From positions 4,960,001 through 5,024,000 of the forward strand of contig JAHBZQ010000001.1 in the NCBI GenBank assembly GCA_019635355.1: 64,000 nucleotides of DNA, read 5' to 3'. A program made the position numbers and the translations under genes. Within the stretch, counting starts at the first letter, position 1. The number at the start of each line of letters is the position of its first letter. Source of the DNA: Rhizobacter sp. (GTDB lineage Bacteria > Pseudomonadota > Gammaproteobacteria > Burkholderiales > Burkholderiaceae_C). Shown piece by piece: positions 19,432 to 28,799 of this stretch. The notes beneath the pieces were generated by a model that had not been told where the DNA came from, searched no databases, and saw nothing but the letters and a program-made list of their open reading frames with translations.

Positions 19432-22197
19432 ATGGCCACGGGGAAATTCAGGCTTCACTACAAAGACGGCAACGTCGACCACCCTTGCGCGAACGTTCAC
19501 TACGAGGTTACTTCGCCAGGTGGTGTGATCGTCGCTTCCGGTGCCACTGATTCGCAGGGAGAGACCGCGGTCTTTGCCTCTTCCCCTGGCGCCGGTACTT
19601 ATGTGCTCACCGTGCGCGAGAGCGGAGGAGGCTGGGGCAAGCCCGACCTCTATGCCGGTTCTGACAATCAGCCCGAGATCGAACTTGGTGATTTGGCTGA
19701 CAAGAGTGCGAAGACCAAGATTCTTCGCGTCAAGCCGTACTTCAAGATTCGATTCCACACGCACCCCGATCGCAAGCCAATCGCGGGTGCCAAGTTCACG
19801 GCCCATGCGCTCGATGCAGACGGCAAGCGTGCTGTAGCTCGAGAACTGGATCGGTCGAGCCCCATCACCGGCGCGACTGACGGCAAAGGCGAGACCGGCG
19901 TCATCTTTTGTGCGAGCAAGGCCATCTTCAGCTTCGTGTTGCCCAACACCGGCGGCAAGATCAGTGTTCAAACGAAGATGCTGGCGCCGCAGATCAAGGG
20001 GCAAGACCAGCCTACTTACGAATTCCCATTCAAAACAGCCGTGGCCACCACGGGCCCTGACCCTGCCAAGCAGGTCGACATGGCTGGCAAGAAGAGCCTG
20101 CCTGTTCTGATTTCGCCTGCGGATGACGAGCTCATCATGGTTCCGCAGAGCGACTTCGATGAATTCGAGGAAATGAGTGGTCGCCTTGAGAAGATCATGG
20201 CTGCGGCCCATCTGGCGAAACTCGATCTGAGCCGGGCCCTCGAATCGCAAACGAAGTCGGAAATCGCTGCAGCTGAGAAGGCTCTAGGGTTGGCTGAGGA
20301 CAAAGTCAAGTCGGAGCTCAACAAGAACTTTTCGAAGCTCGCCAGCCTGAAGGAGGTGGTGACCCTCGAGTCGTTCAACAAGAGCGGCACCAAAGGCGAA
20401 ACGGACATGGGGTTTCGTCGCCGCTATCTGAAGACCGACAAGTACCTTGAGCTGAAGAACAAGCGCATCAACAAGACGGAATACAAGCTCTCCGTCAAGT
20501 TCTCGGGGCCGGCGGGGACGAAGGCGAGCGGAAGTGTCTCGCCGAAATCGCTCGACGTGCAGGCGCTAAAGAAGTCTTTCGAAAAGATCACCACCAGCAT
20601 CAAGTCGAGCAAGGAGTGGAAGACCGATCCCAAGGTGCTCAATCTTCTTGACTTGGCTGGCAACGAGTACGCCGACACCCTCGTCAAGAGCGAGAGCTAT
20701 GAAGTCGATGCGCAGGCGCAGTGGCTTCGTTTCGTGGGCGGTGCTGGCGCGAGTGGCGAGGTCGACTGGAAAAAGAAGAAGGCTCAGCTGCAAGGCAATC
20801 TGCAGGCCAAGCTGGTGCTCTGCGAAGGCAAGACCACGGCGCGTTGGGCCACGCCATCGCTCAAAGGCTGGATGATGAGTTTTGGCGGTGAGGACCTGGG
20901 TGCCTTGCGCTTCGTGTTGGAGTGCGAGTTGTATGGATTCGCCGGCGCAAAGGTCGTGGCGAGCGGTACTGTGGGTGTCACCCTCGAAGGCGGCAAGCAG
21001 GTCATGCATGCCATCAAGAACGACGGCAAAGACAGTCTGAGTGGGGCGATGGATCCCAAGAGCCGTCTGCCGAAATTCGAGCCCGACAGCCCCTACGCCA
21101 AGATGCCTGCGGACCTCAACGGGGTGAAGGCCGAACTAGACGCCTTTGCGGGTGTGGAGGCAGGCATTACACCGGCAGGCAAGATCCAATGGTTGCCTCC
21201 TCGCCAGAAGGACTTCGTCAGCTTCGCCGAGATCTCCGGTACGTTGGCTGGCAATGCCGGCATCGGCGCAGGTGCACAGCTTTATATCTACATGGCCGAA
21301 GGCAAATTCCGCGTTCGCGTGGCTGCCAAGTTGTGCTTTGGCTTGGGTGCCAAGGGCTCGGTCGATTTCACCGTCAATGCTGACAAGATCGACCAATTCG
21401 TTGAATGGGTTGCGTACCAGCTTCTGCACGTAGGCTTCAGGAAGCTTGTCTACTTCGCCGAAGCCGCGTTTGCGGTGCTGTCTCGGCTGCTGTTACTTTG
21501 CGTGGCGCATGGCTCTCCGGAGGCCAAGGCCATCGAGGCATGGGCGTCGAACATCGACAATGCCTTCCGCACCTACATTGATGCGCTGGAACTGGCAAAG
21601 ACTCGCCGCGAGATGGTCGACAACATCAACCGCGTCCCGCCTTGGCTGGTATACGCGACCCCGGAAACGCGTGGCATGTTGCTGTACCAGATCACTCGCC
21701 ATGGCACACCCAGCCATCAGCGCGATTTGCCTACCGCGAAAGAGAGCTCTCTTTTCGATCCGCAGATCCACTATCTTCCCGATCACAAGGAGGCCGTGTG
21801 CAAGATCATGGAAGGTGTGCAGACGGCGCGTGAGTGGTCCAACGTCATGGAGCACATGTCTTTGCGGGGGAGCAAGGTCACCGATCCCGGCAAGCGTGAA
21901 GGCGATGTGGTCCGCTTTCTCAACAACGGGATTTCGCTCGCAGACTTGTCTCCAGTGATGGCGACCATGAATCAGGCGTCAGTGGCACACCCCGAGGACA
22001 AAGCACCCAAGACAGGGAACTTTTACCTCGACCGCTATCTGAAGAAGCGCAACGCCCTGCTCGATCTGTTCCCGAAAGGCCACACCGTGGCACAGGTGTC
22101 ACACGGGATATACGGAGGTGGTTCAGCGTTTGGCCAGATTCACACCCGCGGAATCGGCGAAGCCATGCTCGGAGATCCTGGCTCGAATGTTGGCTGA
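19432..22197 (+). CDS. Large putative T6SS cargo protein, unknown family
   Basis: 921 aa, not recognised. The N-terminal 130 or so residues hold two Ig/transthyretin-like units (FRLHYKDGNVDHPCANVHYE; IRFHTHPDRKPIAGAKFTAH), like the VgrG tails and probably a docking part. A Lys-rich, partly coiled-coil middle follows (residues about 240-400). Then comes a beta- and Gly-rich segment (SFAEISGTLAGNAGIGAGAQLYIYMAEG) with two hydrophobic stretches near residues 660-690 (AEAAFAVLSRLLLLCVA). The C-terminus is helical. The hydrophobic part would suit a pore-forming toxin, but no catalytic motif is visible. Base composition is lower in GC than the tss genes, suggesting different ancestry. Cargo status rests on position and the N-terminal units. 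Confidence 0.65.
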   Translation: MATGKFRLHYKDGNVDHPCANVHYEVTSPGGVIVASGATDSQGETAVFASSPGAGTYVLTVRESGGGWGKPDLYAGSDNQPEIELGDLADKSAKTKILRVKPYFKIRFHTHPDRKPIAGAKFTAHALDADGKRAVARELDRSSPITGATDGKGETGVIFCASKAIFSFVLPNTGGKISVQTKMLAPQIKGQDQPTYEFPFKTAVATTGPDPAKQVDMAGKKSLPVLISPADDELIMVPQSDFDEFEEMSGRLEKIMAAAHLAKLDLSRALESQTKSEIAAAEKALGLAEDKVKSELNKNFSKLASLKEVVTLESFNKSGTKGETDMGFRRRYLKTDKYLELKNKRINKTEYKLSVKFSGPAGTKASGSVSPKSLDVQALKKSFEKITTSIKSSKEWKTDPKVLNLLDLAGNEYADTLVKSESYEVDAQAQWLRFVGGAGASGEVDWKKKKAQLQGNLQAKLVLCEGKTTARWATPSLKGWMMSFGGEDLGALRFVLECELYGFAGAKVVASGTVGVTLEGGKQVMHAIKNDGKDSLSGAMDPKSRLPKFEPDSPYAKMPADLNGVKAELDAFAGVEAGITPAGKIQWLPPRQKDFVSFAEISGTLAGNAGIGAGAQLYIYMAEGKFRVRVAAKLCFGLGAKGSVDFTVNADKIDQFVEWVAYQLLHVGFRKLVYFAEAAFAVLSRLLLLCVAHGSPEAKAIEAWASNIDNAFRTYIDALELAKTRREMVDNINRVPPWLVYATPETRGMLLYQITRHGTPSHQRDLPTAKESSLFDPQIHYLPDHKEAVCKIMEGVQTAREWSNVMEHMSLRGSKVTDPGKREGDVVRFLNNGISLADLSPVMATMNQASVAHPEDKAPKTGNFYLDRYLKKRNALLDLFPKGHTVAQVSHGIYGGGSAFGQIHTRGIGEAMLGDPGSNVG

Positions 22198-22255
22198 TCG
22201 CTAGGTGTCATGCGCAAACTAACTGCTGCGTGCAGGGGCGCCTGTAGAGTCGCCG

Positions 22256-23257
22256 CTATCGGGCACCGGAAACGCGAGATGGGTGATTGACCACGCACCG
22301 AGCTGCCGTGTCTGGCGTCATGTTCGTTTCCGGGTCAGGCTTGAAGGTGACAGGGTTGACCTTGGGAGGATTGGGATGGCGGTGATGGCGAGCGAAGCTC
22401 ATGCCATCTCCGGCGGCCAACCCTTCCCCGGCCTGATGGCTGAAGCTGCGCAGCACCTTTTCCTGACCTGCTGCGGGGCCGCTGGGGTTCTTTTCCACCG
22501 ACGCGGCATAAAACTTCGGGTCGTACCAATCGACCATCCACTCGAAGCCGTCGGTCACCATGTCATGGAGACCCAGCGGTGTTGCAGGAAACTGCCCGAG
22601 GGCAAGAGACGGGCCGGGGAAATCGAGATCTTGCTTGCTGAGGTAGGCCTCGATCTGAGCTTGGCTCCAGATGTTGCGACCACCTTCGATCTTGCCGTTG
22701 TCAGTGGCGTACAGCAGCATCTGACCACGGTTGCGGGCGGCGTACTCCCATTGCGCCTCGGTCGGGAGGTCCATCGGCAGCTTGAGTTGGCGACCCAACC
22801 ATTGGCAATAGTCGCGCGCTTCCTGCCAGGCCAAGCCGGCCGCCGCATCGGCGCGGCGAACCTTCTTCGTCACTCGGTCCATGCCGACCGGAGGCTTGCC
22901 GGTCGCGGCGCTGTAGACATCATGGTCAGCGTAGGTTGTCTTGTAGGCACTCAGCGAGAAGCTGTCGACACTCACCTTGTGCGGCGGCTTGTTGTCCGCC
23001 GCAGGCGAGTAGGGCAACTTGTCAGGGCTGTGAATGGTGCCGAAGTCACCCATCTGAAAAGTCCCACCTTCGATGAAGCGAAAGTTCTTGAGCGTCTTGT
23101 CGAGCAGAGCGCGCACCTGGGGCGTCGTGACCCCAGATGCCGCCGCAGGGGAGACTGCTTCGGCTCGGCAAAAGGGCGCTGCGTAAGCCACCGCCAGCGC
23201 ACCAACAATGATCGCGATTCGCATGAGCATCAAGGAAAGAAAGAACGATGATTGCAT
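22256..23257 (-). CDS. Secreted FGE/SUMF1-domain protein
   Basis: About 333 aa from MQSSFFLSLMLMRIAIIVGA, a signal peptide (cleavage probably after PFCRAEA). The rest is a formylglycine-generating-enzyme-like domain: FRFIEGGTFQMGDFG, LAWQEARDYCQWLGRQLKLP, DLPTEAQWEYAARNRGQ and GLHDMVTDGFEWMVDWYD. SUMF1-fold proteins occur in T6SS loci (TagR) and beside toxin genes; most lack true FGE activity. Its gene is convergent with the cargo gene (58-bp gap), so it is not in a simple toxin-immunity operon. The start is uncertain; in-frame ATGs lie at 23230 and 23224. An immunity role is possible but unproven. Confidence 0.75.
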   Translation of the reverse strand: MQSSFFLSLMLMRIAIIVGALAVAYAAPFCRAEAVSPAAASGVTTPQVRALLDKTLKNFRFIEGGTFQMGDFGTIHSPDKLPYSPAADNKPPHKVSVDSFSLSAYKTTYADHDVYSAATGKPPVGMDRVTKKVRRADAAAGLAWQEARDYCQWLGRQLKLPMDLPTEAQWEYAARNRGQMLLYATDNGKIEGGRNIWSQAQIEAYLSKQDLDFPGPSLALGQFPATPLGLHDMVTDGFEWMVDWYDPKFYAASVEKNPSGPAAGQEKVLRSFSHQAGEGLAAGDGMSFARHHRHPNPPKVNPVTFKPDPETNMTPDTAARCVVNHPSRVSGAR

Positions 23258-24321
23258 CTTATGCGCCCGGCAATGACACGCGGAACCAACTGGTGAGGGA
23301 CTGTGAGGCAGCGCGTGTGCATCAGCTGGCTCGCTCGCGGTGCTTGAGTTTTTTTCGTGTGGCGGCACGCATCGGAGGCCTGCTGCTAGTTGGGTTTCTC
23401 CCAGTCTTTGCCACATCGTTGGCGGCGCAGGACGTCCTTTCACTGCCGAGCTATGCACCCGTTGTCGACGAAATCGGCGCGCTGGCGGATTCGCAAAAAC
23501 AGGCGATCACGGCCAAGCTCCGCGCGTTTGAAGACACCTACGGAGCACAGGTCGCCGTGGTGGTGGTGGCGAGCACCAAGCCCGAGCCGATCGAGGACTA
23601 CGCCAACCGCTTGGCCAACACCTGGAAATTGGGCCGCAAAGGCATTGGCGATGGCGTGCTGATGATCGTCGCGCGAGACGACCGACAGGTGCGTGTCGAG
23701 GTGTCTCGCGCCCTGGAAGGTGCACTTCCTGATCTTGCGGTGAAACGCGTGCTCGCAGAAGTCGTCATCCCTCCCTTGAAGAACGGTGATCTTCTCGGGG
23801 CGATTGACGTAGGCGTGGATGCCTTGCTGTACCAGATGGCAAGCGAGGAGAAGGGGCAAGTGAGCAAGCCGCCCAGCAAGTTGGAGCGCTTCATTAGTGC
23901 CCATCCGCGCCAGACTGCCTGGGCTGGTGGGATCGTGGGTGGTGCCACATTCATTCTGCTGATGGGCGTGGCACTTGCCCGGATGGGACACGGCATCGCG
24001 ATCATCTTTCTTTGCGTTGCCGCGGTGATGGCCGTGATCACCGGTCGCCAATATCACCTGAATTCTGTAGAACCGCTCTTGGGCTTGACGCTCTTCTTCG
24101 GCGCATTCTTCCTCTGGGGTGTCGTGTCGCTGATTCTTTTCGGGCGCAAGTCGTCACCAACGGTCGCCGCCGGCCAAGCTAGCTCAGGTCAGGACATGGA
24201 GCCTCCACTGCGCGAAACGGACATGTCCTCTCCCTCCTCGGCCGGATCTGATGATGCCAAGGCCCACCGAAGCGGAGGCGGGGGTGACTACGCCGGTGGC
24301 GGAGCCACCGATCGTTGGTAA
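23248..24321 (+). CDS. TPM-domain membrane protein (YgcG-like)
   Basis: 357 aa. An N-terminal hydrophobic segment (GGLLLVGFLPVFATSLAAQ) precedes a TPM domain (residues about 65-195: VVDEIGALADSQKQAITAKL, GIGDGVLMIVARDDRQVRVE). Two or three membrane helices follow (residues about 230-300), then a Gly-rich end (GGGGDYAGGGATDRW) typical of the family. AAGGAAAG precedes the ATG. Its 5' end overlaps that of the leftward FGE gene by about 10 bp, so one start or both may lie further in. The TPM family is tied to membrane or photosystem repair; the role here is unknown. Confidence 0.75.
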   Translation: MIASYAPGNDTRNQLVRDCEAARVHQLARSRCLSFFRVAARIGGLLLVGFLPVFATSLAAQDVLSLPSYAPVVDEIGALADSQKQAITAKLRAFEDTYGAQVAVVVVASTKPEPIEDYANRLANTWKLGRKGIGDGVLMIVARDDRQVRVEVSRALEGALPDLAVKRVLAEVVIPPLKNGDLLGAIDVGVDALLYQMASEEKGQVSKPPSKLERFISAHPRQTAWAGGIVGGATFILLMGVALARMGHGIAIIFLCVAAVMAVITGRQYHLNSVEPLLGLTLFFGAFFLWGVVSLILFGRKSSPTVAAGQASSGQDMEPPLRETDMSSPSSAGSDDAKAHRSGGGGDYAGGGATDRW

Positions 24322-24435
24322 AGCGGCTCGATGAAGGCGTTGTCCTACATACGCGCGGATCACTCCGGCGACAGACAGAGCCGCTGCGAGGCATAGGCTG
24401 CTGCGCAGCCGTCATTGAGCCGAGAGGAGAGCACC

Positions 24436-25074
24436 ATGGCCCACACCGAATCCGTTCGAGAGCGCCGGCATTTTTCGATGCTGCGCGGCTTCCACCTCGC
24501 CGATTTCGTCACGCTTGGCAACGCCGCTTGCGGCACCGTATCGGTTTTTCTGGCGATGGCCTTCATGAACTCGCATGCGTTGCAGCAGTTCTACGCCGCC
24601 GCGGTGATGGCACCACTGGCCTTGCTGTTCGATGTGCTCGATGGCCGCATCGCACGCTGGCGCCAGACGCACTCGGCGCTCGGCCGGGAGCTCGATTCGC
24701 TTGCCGACATTGTCTCCTTCGGTGTGGCCCCCGCCGCGCTGGGCTTCGCGGCTGGCCTGCAGGGCGGGTGGGATGTGCTCGCGCTCGTCTACTTCGTCTG
24801 CTGCGGCGTCTCGCGCCTCGCGCGCTACAACGTGACGGCCGAGTCGCTGTCGGGTGACGATGCGAAGGTGCGCTACTTCGAAGGCACGCCCATCCCGACG
24901 AGCGTGCTGCTGGTCGGCGTGTTGGCGTTGGCCGCGTGGATGGGTGCACTGGGTGAAGACCTGTGGGGAGGCGCTTGGCAGCTCGGCCCGTGGGTCCTGC
25001 ACCCGCTGTCGCTGATGTACGTGCTCTCCGGCACGCTCATGGTCAGCAAGACGCTGCACATCCCCAAGCTTTGA
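24436..25074 (+). CDS. pssA: CDP-diacylglycerol-serine O-phosphatidyltransferase
   Basis: 212 aa. The ATG follows a strong GAGAGGAG site. The CDP-alcohol phosphotransferase signature is complete: DVLDGRIAR with the later G.ELDSLAD, supplying the metal-binding Asp residues. About six membrane helices are predicted by eye. It makes phosphatidylserine, the precursor of phosphatidylethanolamine, in the inner membrane. It is a single gene here; 115 bp separates it from the TPM gene. Confidence 0.92.
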   Translation: MAHTESVRERRHFSMLRGFHLADFVTLGNAACGTVSVFLAMAFMNSHALQQFYAAAVMAPLALLFDVLDGRIARWRQTHSALGRELDSLADIVSFGVAPAALGFAAGLQGGWDVLALVYFVCCGVSRLARYNVTAESLSGDDAKVRYFEGTPIPTSVLLVGVLALAAWMGALGEDLWGGAWQLGPWVLHPLSLMYVLSGTLMVSKTLHIPKL

Positions 25075-25098
25075 CTTCGGGGCGTGCAGCGCGTCTGC

Positions 25099-26283
25099 TT
25101 ACAGCCGCTCGAAGATCGCGGCGATGCCCTGCCCACCACCAATGCACATCGTCACCAGCGCATAACGCCCCTGCGTGCGCTGCAGCTCGTACAGCGCCTT
25201 CACGGTGATGATCGCGCCAGTCGCCCCCACCGGGTGCCCGAGCGAGATGCCTGAGCCGTTGGGGTTGACCTTCGCCGGGTCGAGGCCGAGGTCCTTGCTC
25301 ACGGCGCAGGCCTGGGCGGCGAACGCTTCGTTCGCCTCGATGACGTCAAGGTCCGACACCTTCAGCCCCGCCTTCTCCAGCACCTTGCGCGTGGCCGGCA
25401 CTGGGCCGATGCCCATGTACAGCGGGTCGACACCCGCGTGCGCGTAGGCCACCAGCCGCGCCATCGGCTTGCACCCACGGCGCTCGGCTTCGGCGCGCTC
25501 CATCAGCACCAGCGCTGCGGCACCGTCGTTCACACCCGACGCATTGCCGGCGGTCACCGTGCCGCCATCCTTCTTGAACGCGGGCTTGAGCTTGGCCATG
25601 TCGTCGAGCTTGGCGTTGAAGCGCACATGCTCGTCGGTGTCGAAAGTGACGGGGCCCTTGCGGCTCTCCTGCATCACGGGAACGATCTGCTCCTTGAAGT
25701 AGCCGGCTTCGATGGCCTTCTGCGCGCGTCGGTGGCTCTCGAGTGCCGCTTCATCCTGCTGGCCGCGGCTGATGTCCCACTTGGCGGCCACGTTTTCGGC
25801 GGTGATGCCCATGTGCACGTTGTGGAAGGGGTCGTGCAGCGCGCCGACCATCATGTCGACCATCGTGGCGTTGCCCATGCGCGCGCCGAAGCGTGCTTGC
25901 GGCATCGAATAGGGGCCGCGGCTCATGCATTCGGCACCGCCTGCCACCGCGATCTCGGCATCGCCAAGCAGGATGCTTTGCGCCGCGCTGACCACCGCCT
26001 GCAGGCCCGAGCCGCAGAGGCGGTTGACGGTCAGCGCGGGCGTGTCTTGCCCGATGCCGCCTTCGATGGCGGCCACGCGCGCCATGTACATGTCGCGCGG
26101 CTCGGTGTTGATGACGTGGCCGAAGACGACGTGGCCCACTTCCTTGCCTTCGACCTTCGCGCGGGCCAATGCCTCGCGCGTGACGGTGGCGCCCAGCTGC
26201 GTCGGCGTCACGTCTTTCAGCGCGCCGCCAAACGTCCCGATGGCGGTGCGCACACCGCTCACGACCACGACTTCTCTTTTCAT
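25099..26283 (-). CDS. Acetyl-CoA C-acyltransferase (thiolase)
   Basis: 394 aa from MKREVVVVSGVRTAIGTFGG; the longer frame has no ribosome site, while CGAGG precedes this ATG. Catalytic residues are in place: NRLCGSGLQAV (nucleophilic Cys), GHPVGATGA (His) and CIGGGQG (second Cys), plus EANEAFAAQ. It is the biosynthetic-type thiolase of the PhaA/BktB kind, joining acyl-CoA units for PHB or reversing beta-oxidation; substrate length cannot be told. It converges on pssA and diverges from the SDR gene. Confidence 0.93.
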   Translation of the reverse strand: MKREVVVVSGVRTAIGTFGGALKDVTPTQLGATVTREALARAKVEGKEVGHVVFGHVINTEPRDMYMARVAAIEGGIGQDTPALTVNRLCGSGLQAVVSAAQSILLGDAEIAVAGGAECMSRGPYSMPQARFGARMGNATMVDMMVGALHDPFHNVHMGITAENVAAKWDISRGQQDEAALESHRRAQKAIEAGYFKEQIVPVMQESRKGPVTFDTDEHVRFNAKLDDMAKLKPAFKKDGGTVTAGNASGVNDGAAALVLMERAEAERRGCKPMARLVAYAHAGVDPLYMGIGPVPATRKVLEKAGLKVSDLDVIEANEAFAAQACAVSKDLGLDPAKVNPNGSGISLGHPVGATGAIITVKALYELQRTQGRYALVTMCIGGGQGIAAIFERL

Positions 26284-26370
26284 GTTGAGCCTCGATAGGG
26301 TTACAGGGGAGAAGCCGCATTGTGAACATACCGACAATGCACGCTCGTCCATTCAACCCATCGAACGACC

Positions 26371-27063
26371 ATGAATGACAGCTGCATCGTGATCACCGGC
26401 GCTGCCGGTGCGCTGGGCCAGGCGGTGGCGCAGCATTTCCTCTCAGCCGGCCACAAGCTGGGCCTGCTCGACCATGACGCGCAGCGCCTGCGCACCGTGT
26501 TCGGCGCACCCGCAGGTGCGGTGCTGCACGCCGCCGACGTGACCTCCGCCGACAGCGTGAGCGCGGTGATTGCCCAAGTGCTGCAGGCCCACGGCCGCAT
26601 CGATGCGCTCGTGCACGTGGCCGGCGGCTTCGAGATGGGCGAGGGTGTGCACCAGATCACCCGCGCCTCGTGGGACCGCATGATGAACCTCAACGCCTGG
26701 TCGTTCGTGGCCCTCACGCAGGCCGTGGTGCCGGTGATGCAGCGCCAGGGCGGAGGCCGCATCGTCGCCGTCTCGGCGGCCGCGGCCCGCGAAGGCGCGG
26801 CCCTGAAGGGCGCCTACGCTGCCTCCAAGAGCGCGCTGCAGCGGCTGGTGGAATCGCTCTCGCACGAAGTGCGGGCGCAAGGCATCGCGGTCAACAGCGT
26901 GGCCCCCACCACGCTCGACACACCGGCGAACCGCGCTGCCATGCCCGACGCCGACCGCTCCGCCTGGGTGCCGCTCGACGTGGCCGCGCAGGCCATTGCC
27001 TTTCTCGCCACGCCGGCCGGTGCCGCCGTGCATGGGCAACACGTTCAACTCGGGAGTGCCTGA
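26371..27063 (+). CDS. Short-chain dehydrogenase/reductase
   Basis: 230 aa, classical SDR: TGAAGALGQA cofactor motif, VAGGF for the NAG position, catalytic Ser in IVAVSAAAAR and the AYAASKSAL Tyr/Lys pair. The substrate is unknown. It is probably co-transcribed with the carboxylesterase gene, which starts 3 bp after its stop. The 87 bp upstream, shared with the divergent thiolase gene, must hold both promoters. Confidence 0.88.
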   Translation: MNDSCIVITGAAGALGQAVAQHFLSAGHKLGLLDHDAQRLRTVFGAPAGAVLHAADVTSADSVSAVIAQVLQAHGRIDALVHVAGGFEMGEGVHQITRASWDRMMNLNAWSFVALTQAVVPVMQRQGGGRIVAVSAAAAREGAALKGAYAASKSALQRLVESLSHEVRAQGIAVNSVAPTTLDTPANRAAMPDADRSAWVPLDVAAQAIAFLATPAGAAVHGQHVQLGSA

Positions 27064-27066
27064 TCC

Positions 27067-28542
27067 ATGTCCAGCCCTTCGACCCTCGCTCGCACTACGC
27101 TCGGTGAGCTGCAAGGCCTGCACGACGGTGGCGTGAGCGCCTGGCTCGGCGTGCCGTATGCGCAGCCGCCGGTGGGTGCGCGGCGCTTCAAGGCGGCTGC
27201 TCCGGTGCAGCCGTGGCAAGGCGTGCGCGACGCCACCAGCTTCGGCGCGGCCTGCCCGCAGAAGGTGATGGGCAGCATGAAGTCGCTCGGGCCCGCGCTC
27301 GACGAAGACTGCCTCACGCTCAACATCTGGAGCCCCGCGGCCGATGGCAGGAAGCGCCCGGTGATGGTGTGGATCCACGGCGGTGCGTTCCTGCTCGGTA
27401 GCGCACGCGCCTACACCGGCGCGCACCTCGCGGCGCAGGGCGACATCGTCGTCGTCGCGATCAACTACCGGCTCGGTGTCTTCGGCTTCGTGAATTTCGG
27501 CGAAGCGCTGGGTGACGATCGCATCGAGAGCAACCTCGGCCTGCGCGACCAGATGCTCGCGCTGAAATGGGTGCGCGACCACATCGCTGCGTTTGGCGGT
27601 GACCCGGCGCAAGTCACCATCGCCGGTGAATCGGCCGGCTCGATGTCGGTCTCGCTGCTGATGCATGCGCAGGAGGCGCGCCCGCTCTTCCACCGCGCCA
27701 TCATGCAAAGCGGTGCGCTGAGCCTGATCCACGACCGCGAAACCAGCCGCCAGGTGGCCCAGCTCTACCTCGACCACCTCGGCGTGAAGACGCTGGAGGA
27801 ACTGCAGGCCTTGCCGGTGCAAGCCTTGCAGGCCGCGCAAGAGGCCGTGCATCAGCAGGTGCCGCAGACCATCCCCGCGGCGCCCTGGTACGACGGCGCG
27901 CTGCTCCCTGCGTCGCTCGAAGACGCACGCCGGGCGCCCACGCCCGAGATCCCGCTGCTGGCCGGCTACAACCGCGACGAGATCCGCTTCTTCGAGCTGT
28001 GGCGCGGCGTGGCCGATGTGTTCCTGTCACGCGAACGCATGCAGGCGGTGTTGCAGCGCCAGCTCGGCGACGGGTTTGCGGCGCAGGTGCTGGCCGCCTA
28101 CCCCGAGTCGAAAGACGGCCGGCGCCGTCTCGGCACGCACATGAGCTTTGCCATGCCGACGCTGCATTTCGCCGAGCGCCATGCGGTGCGGCACCCGACG
28201 TGGTTCTACCGGTTCGACCGCGGGCACCCGCTGCTGGGCGCGCTGCACGCCATCGAGCTCTTCTACCTGTGGGACATGAAAGGCCCGCTGCCGCTGATGC
28301 TGCGCGGCGGGCCGCTCTGGGGCAGCCGCCGCGCGCTGGCCACGCGCTTGCGCAGCCACTGGATCCGTTTCGTGCGCGAAGGCCGGCCCGACGACGGCTG
28401 GAGGCCCTTCGACACTTCGCGCCGCGCCACGCTGGTGTTCGGCCGGCGCGATCGAATGGTGGATGACCCGGAGGGGCCACATCGCGAGGTGTGGGCCGCG
28501 CAAGACAGCGGGCCCGGCATGGTGACGCTCGGCAGCGCCTGA
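27067..28542 (+). CDS. Type-B carboxylesterase
   Basis: 491 aa, alpha/beta hydrolase of the COesterase family. It has YAQPPVGARRFK at the N-terminus, the oxyanion region MVWIHGGAFLLGSA and nucleophile elbow TIAGESAGSMSV. The C-terminal His is less certain by eye. No signal peptide is seen, so it is likely cytoplasmic. It is coupled to the SDR gene and may act with it on an ester or lactone substrate; that pairing is inference. Confidence 0.88.
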   Translation: MSSPSTLARTTLGELQGLHDGGVSAWLGVPYAQPPVGARRFKAAAPVQPWQGVRDATSFGAACPQKVMGSMKSLGPALDEDCLTLNIWSPAADGRKRPVMVWIHGGAFLLGSARAYTGAHLAAQGDIVVVAINYRLGVFGFVNFGEALGDDRIESNLGLRDQMLALKWVRDHIAAFGGDPAQVTIAGESAGSMSVSLLMHAQEARPLFHRAIMQSGALSLIHDRETSRQVAQLYLDHLGVKTLEELQALPVQALQAAQEAVHQQVPQTIPAAPWYDGALLPASLEDARRAPTPEIPLLAGYNRDEIRFFELWRGVADVFLSRERMQAVLQRQLGDGFAAQVLAAYPESKDGRRRLGTHMSFAMPTLHFAERHAVRHPTWFYRFDRGHPLLGALHAIELFYLWDMKGPLPLMLRGGPLWGSRRALATRLRSHWIRFVREGRPDDGWRPFDTSRRATLVFGRRDRMVDDPEGPHREVWAAQDSGPGMVTLGSA

Positions 28543-28578
28543 GGCGCTGCGGCAATTCAGCAGAGGGTCAGCGCAGGA

Positions 28579-28770
28579 TCAGCGTTTGACCGCGCCCAGC
28601 TTGAGCATCAAGCGCGCATATTCCAGCTGCGCGTGCAGCGCTTCCATCTCCTGCTTCAGCTCCAGCCATTTTGCGACCCGCGCCTGCAGGTTGGGGTCGG
28701 GCTGGGGCGCGGCGGGTTGCTTCGGGGTGTCCATGGCCTGCATGGTGCCCGAGCCCGGCCGATCGGCCAT
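28579..28770 (-). CDS. Small hypothetical protein
   Basis: 63 aa from MADRPGSGTMQAMDTPKQ. The C-terminal part (ARVAKWLELKQEMEALHAQL...) is a likely amphipathic helix or short coiled coil ending GAVKR. It is convergent with the carboxylesterase gene (36-bp gap) and lies 29 bp downstream of the diiron oxygenase gene on the same strand, so it may be the last gene of that transcript. The start is uncertain (ATGs also at codons 10 and 13). Family not recognised. Confidence 0.5.
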   Translation of the reverse strand: MADRPGSGTMQAMDTPKQPAAPQPDPNLQARVAKWLELKQEMEALHAQLEYARLMLKLGAVKR

Positions 28771-28799
28771 CCCCTGCACAGGGGCGGGCGGGCGCTTGC

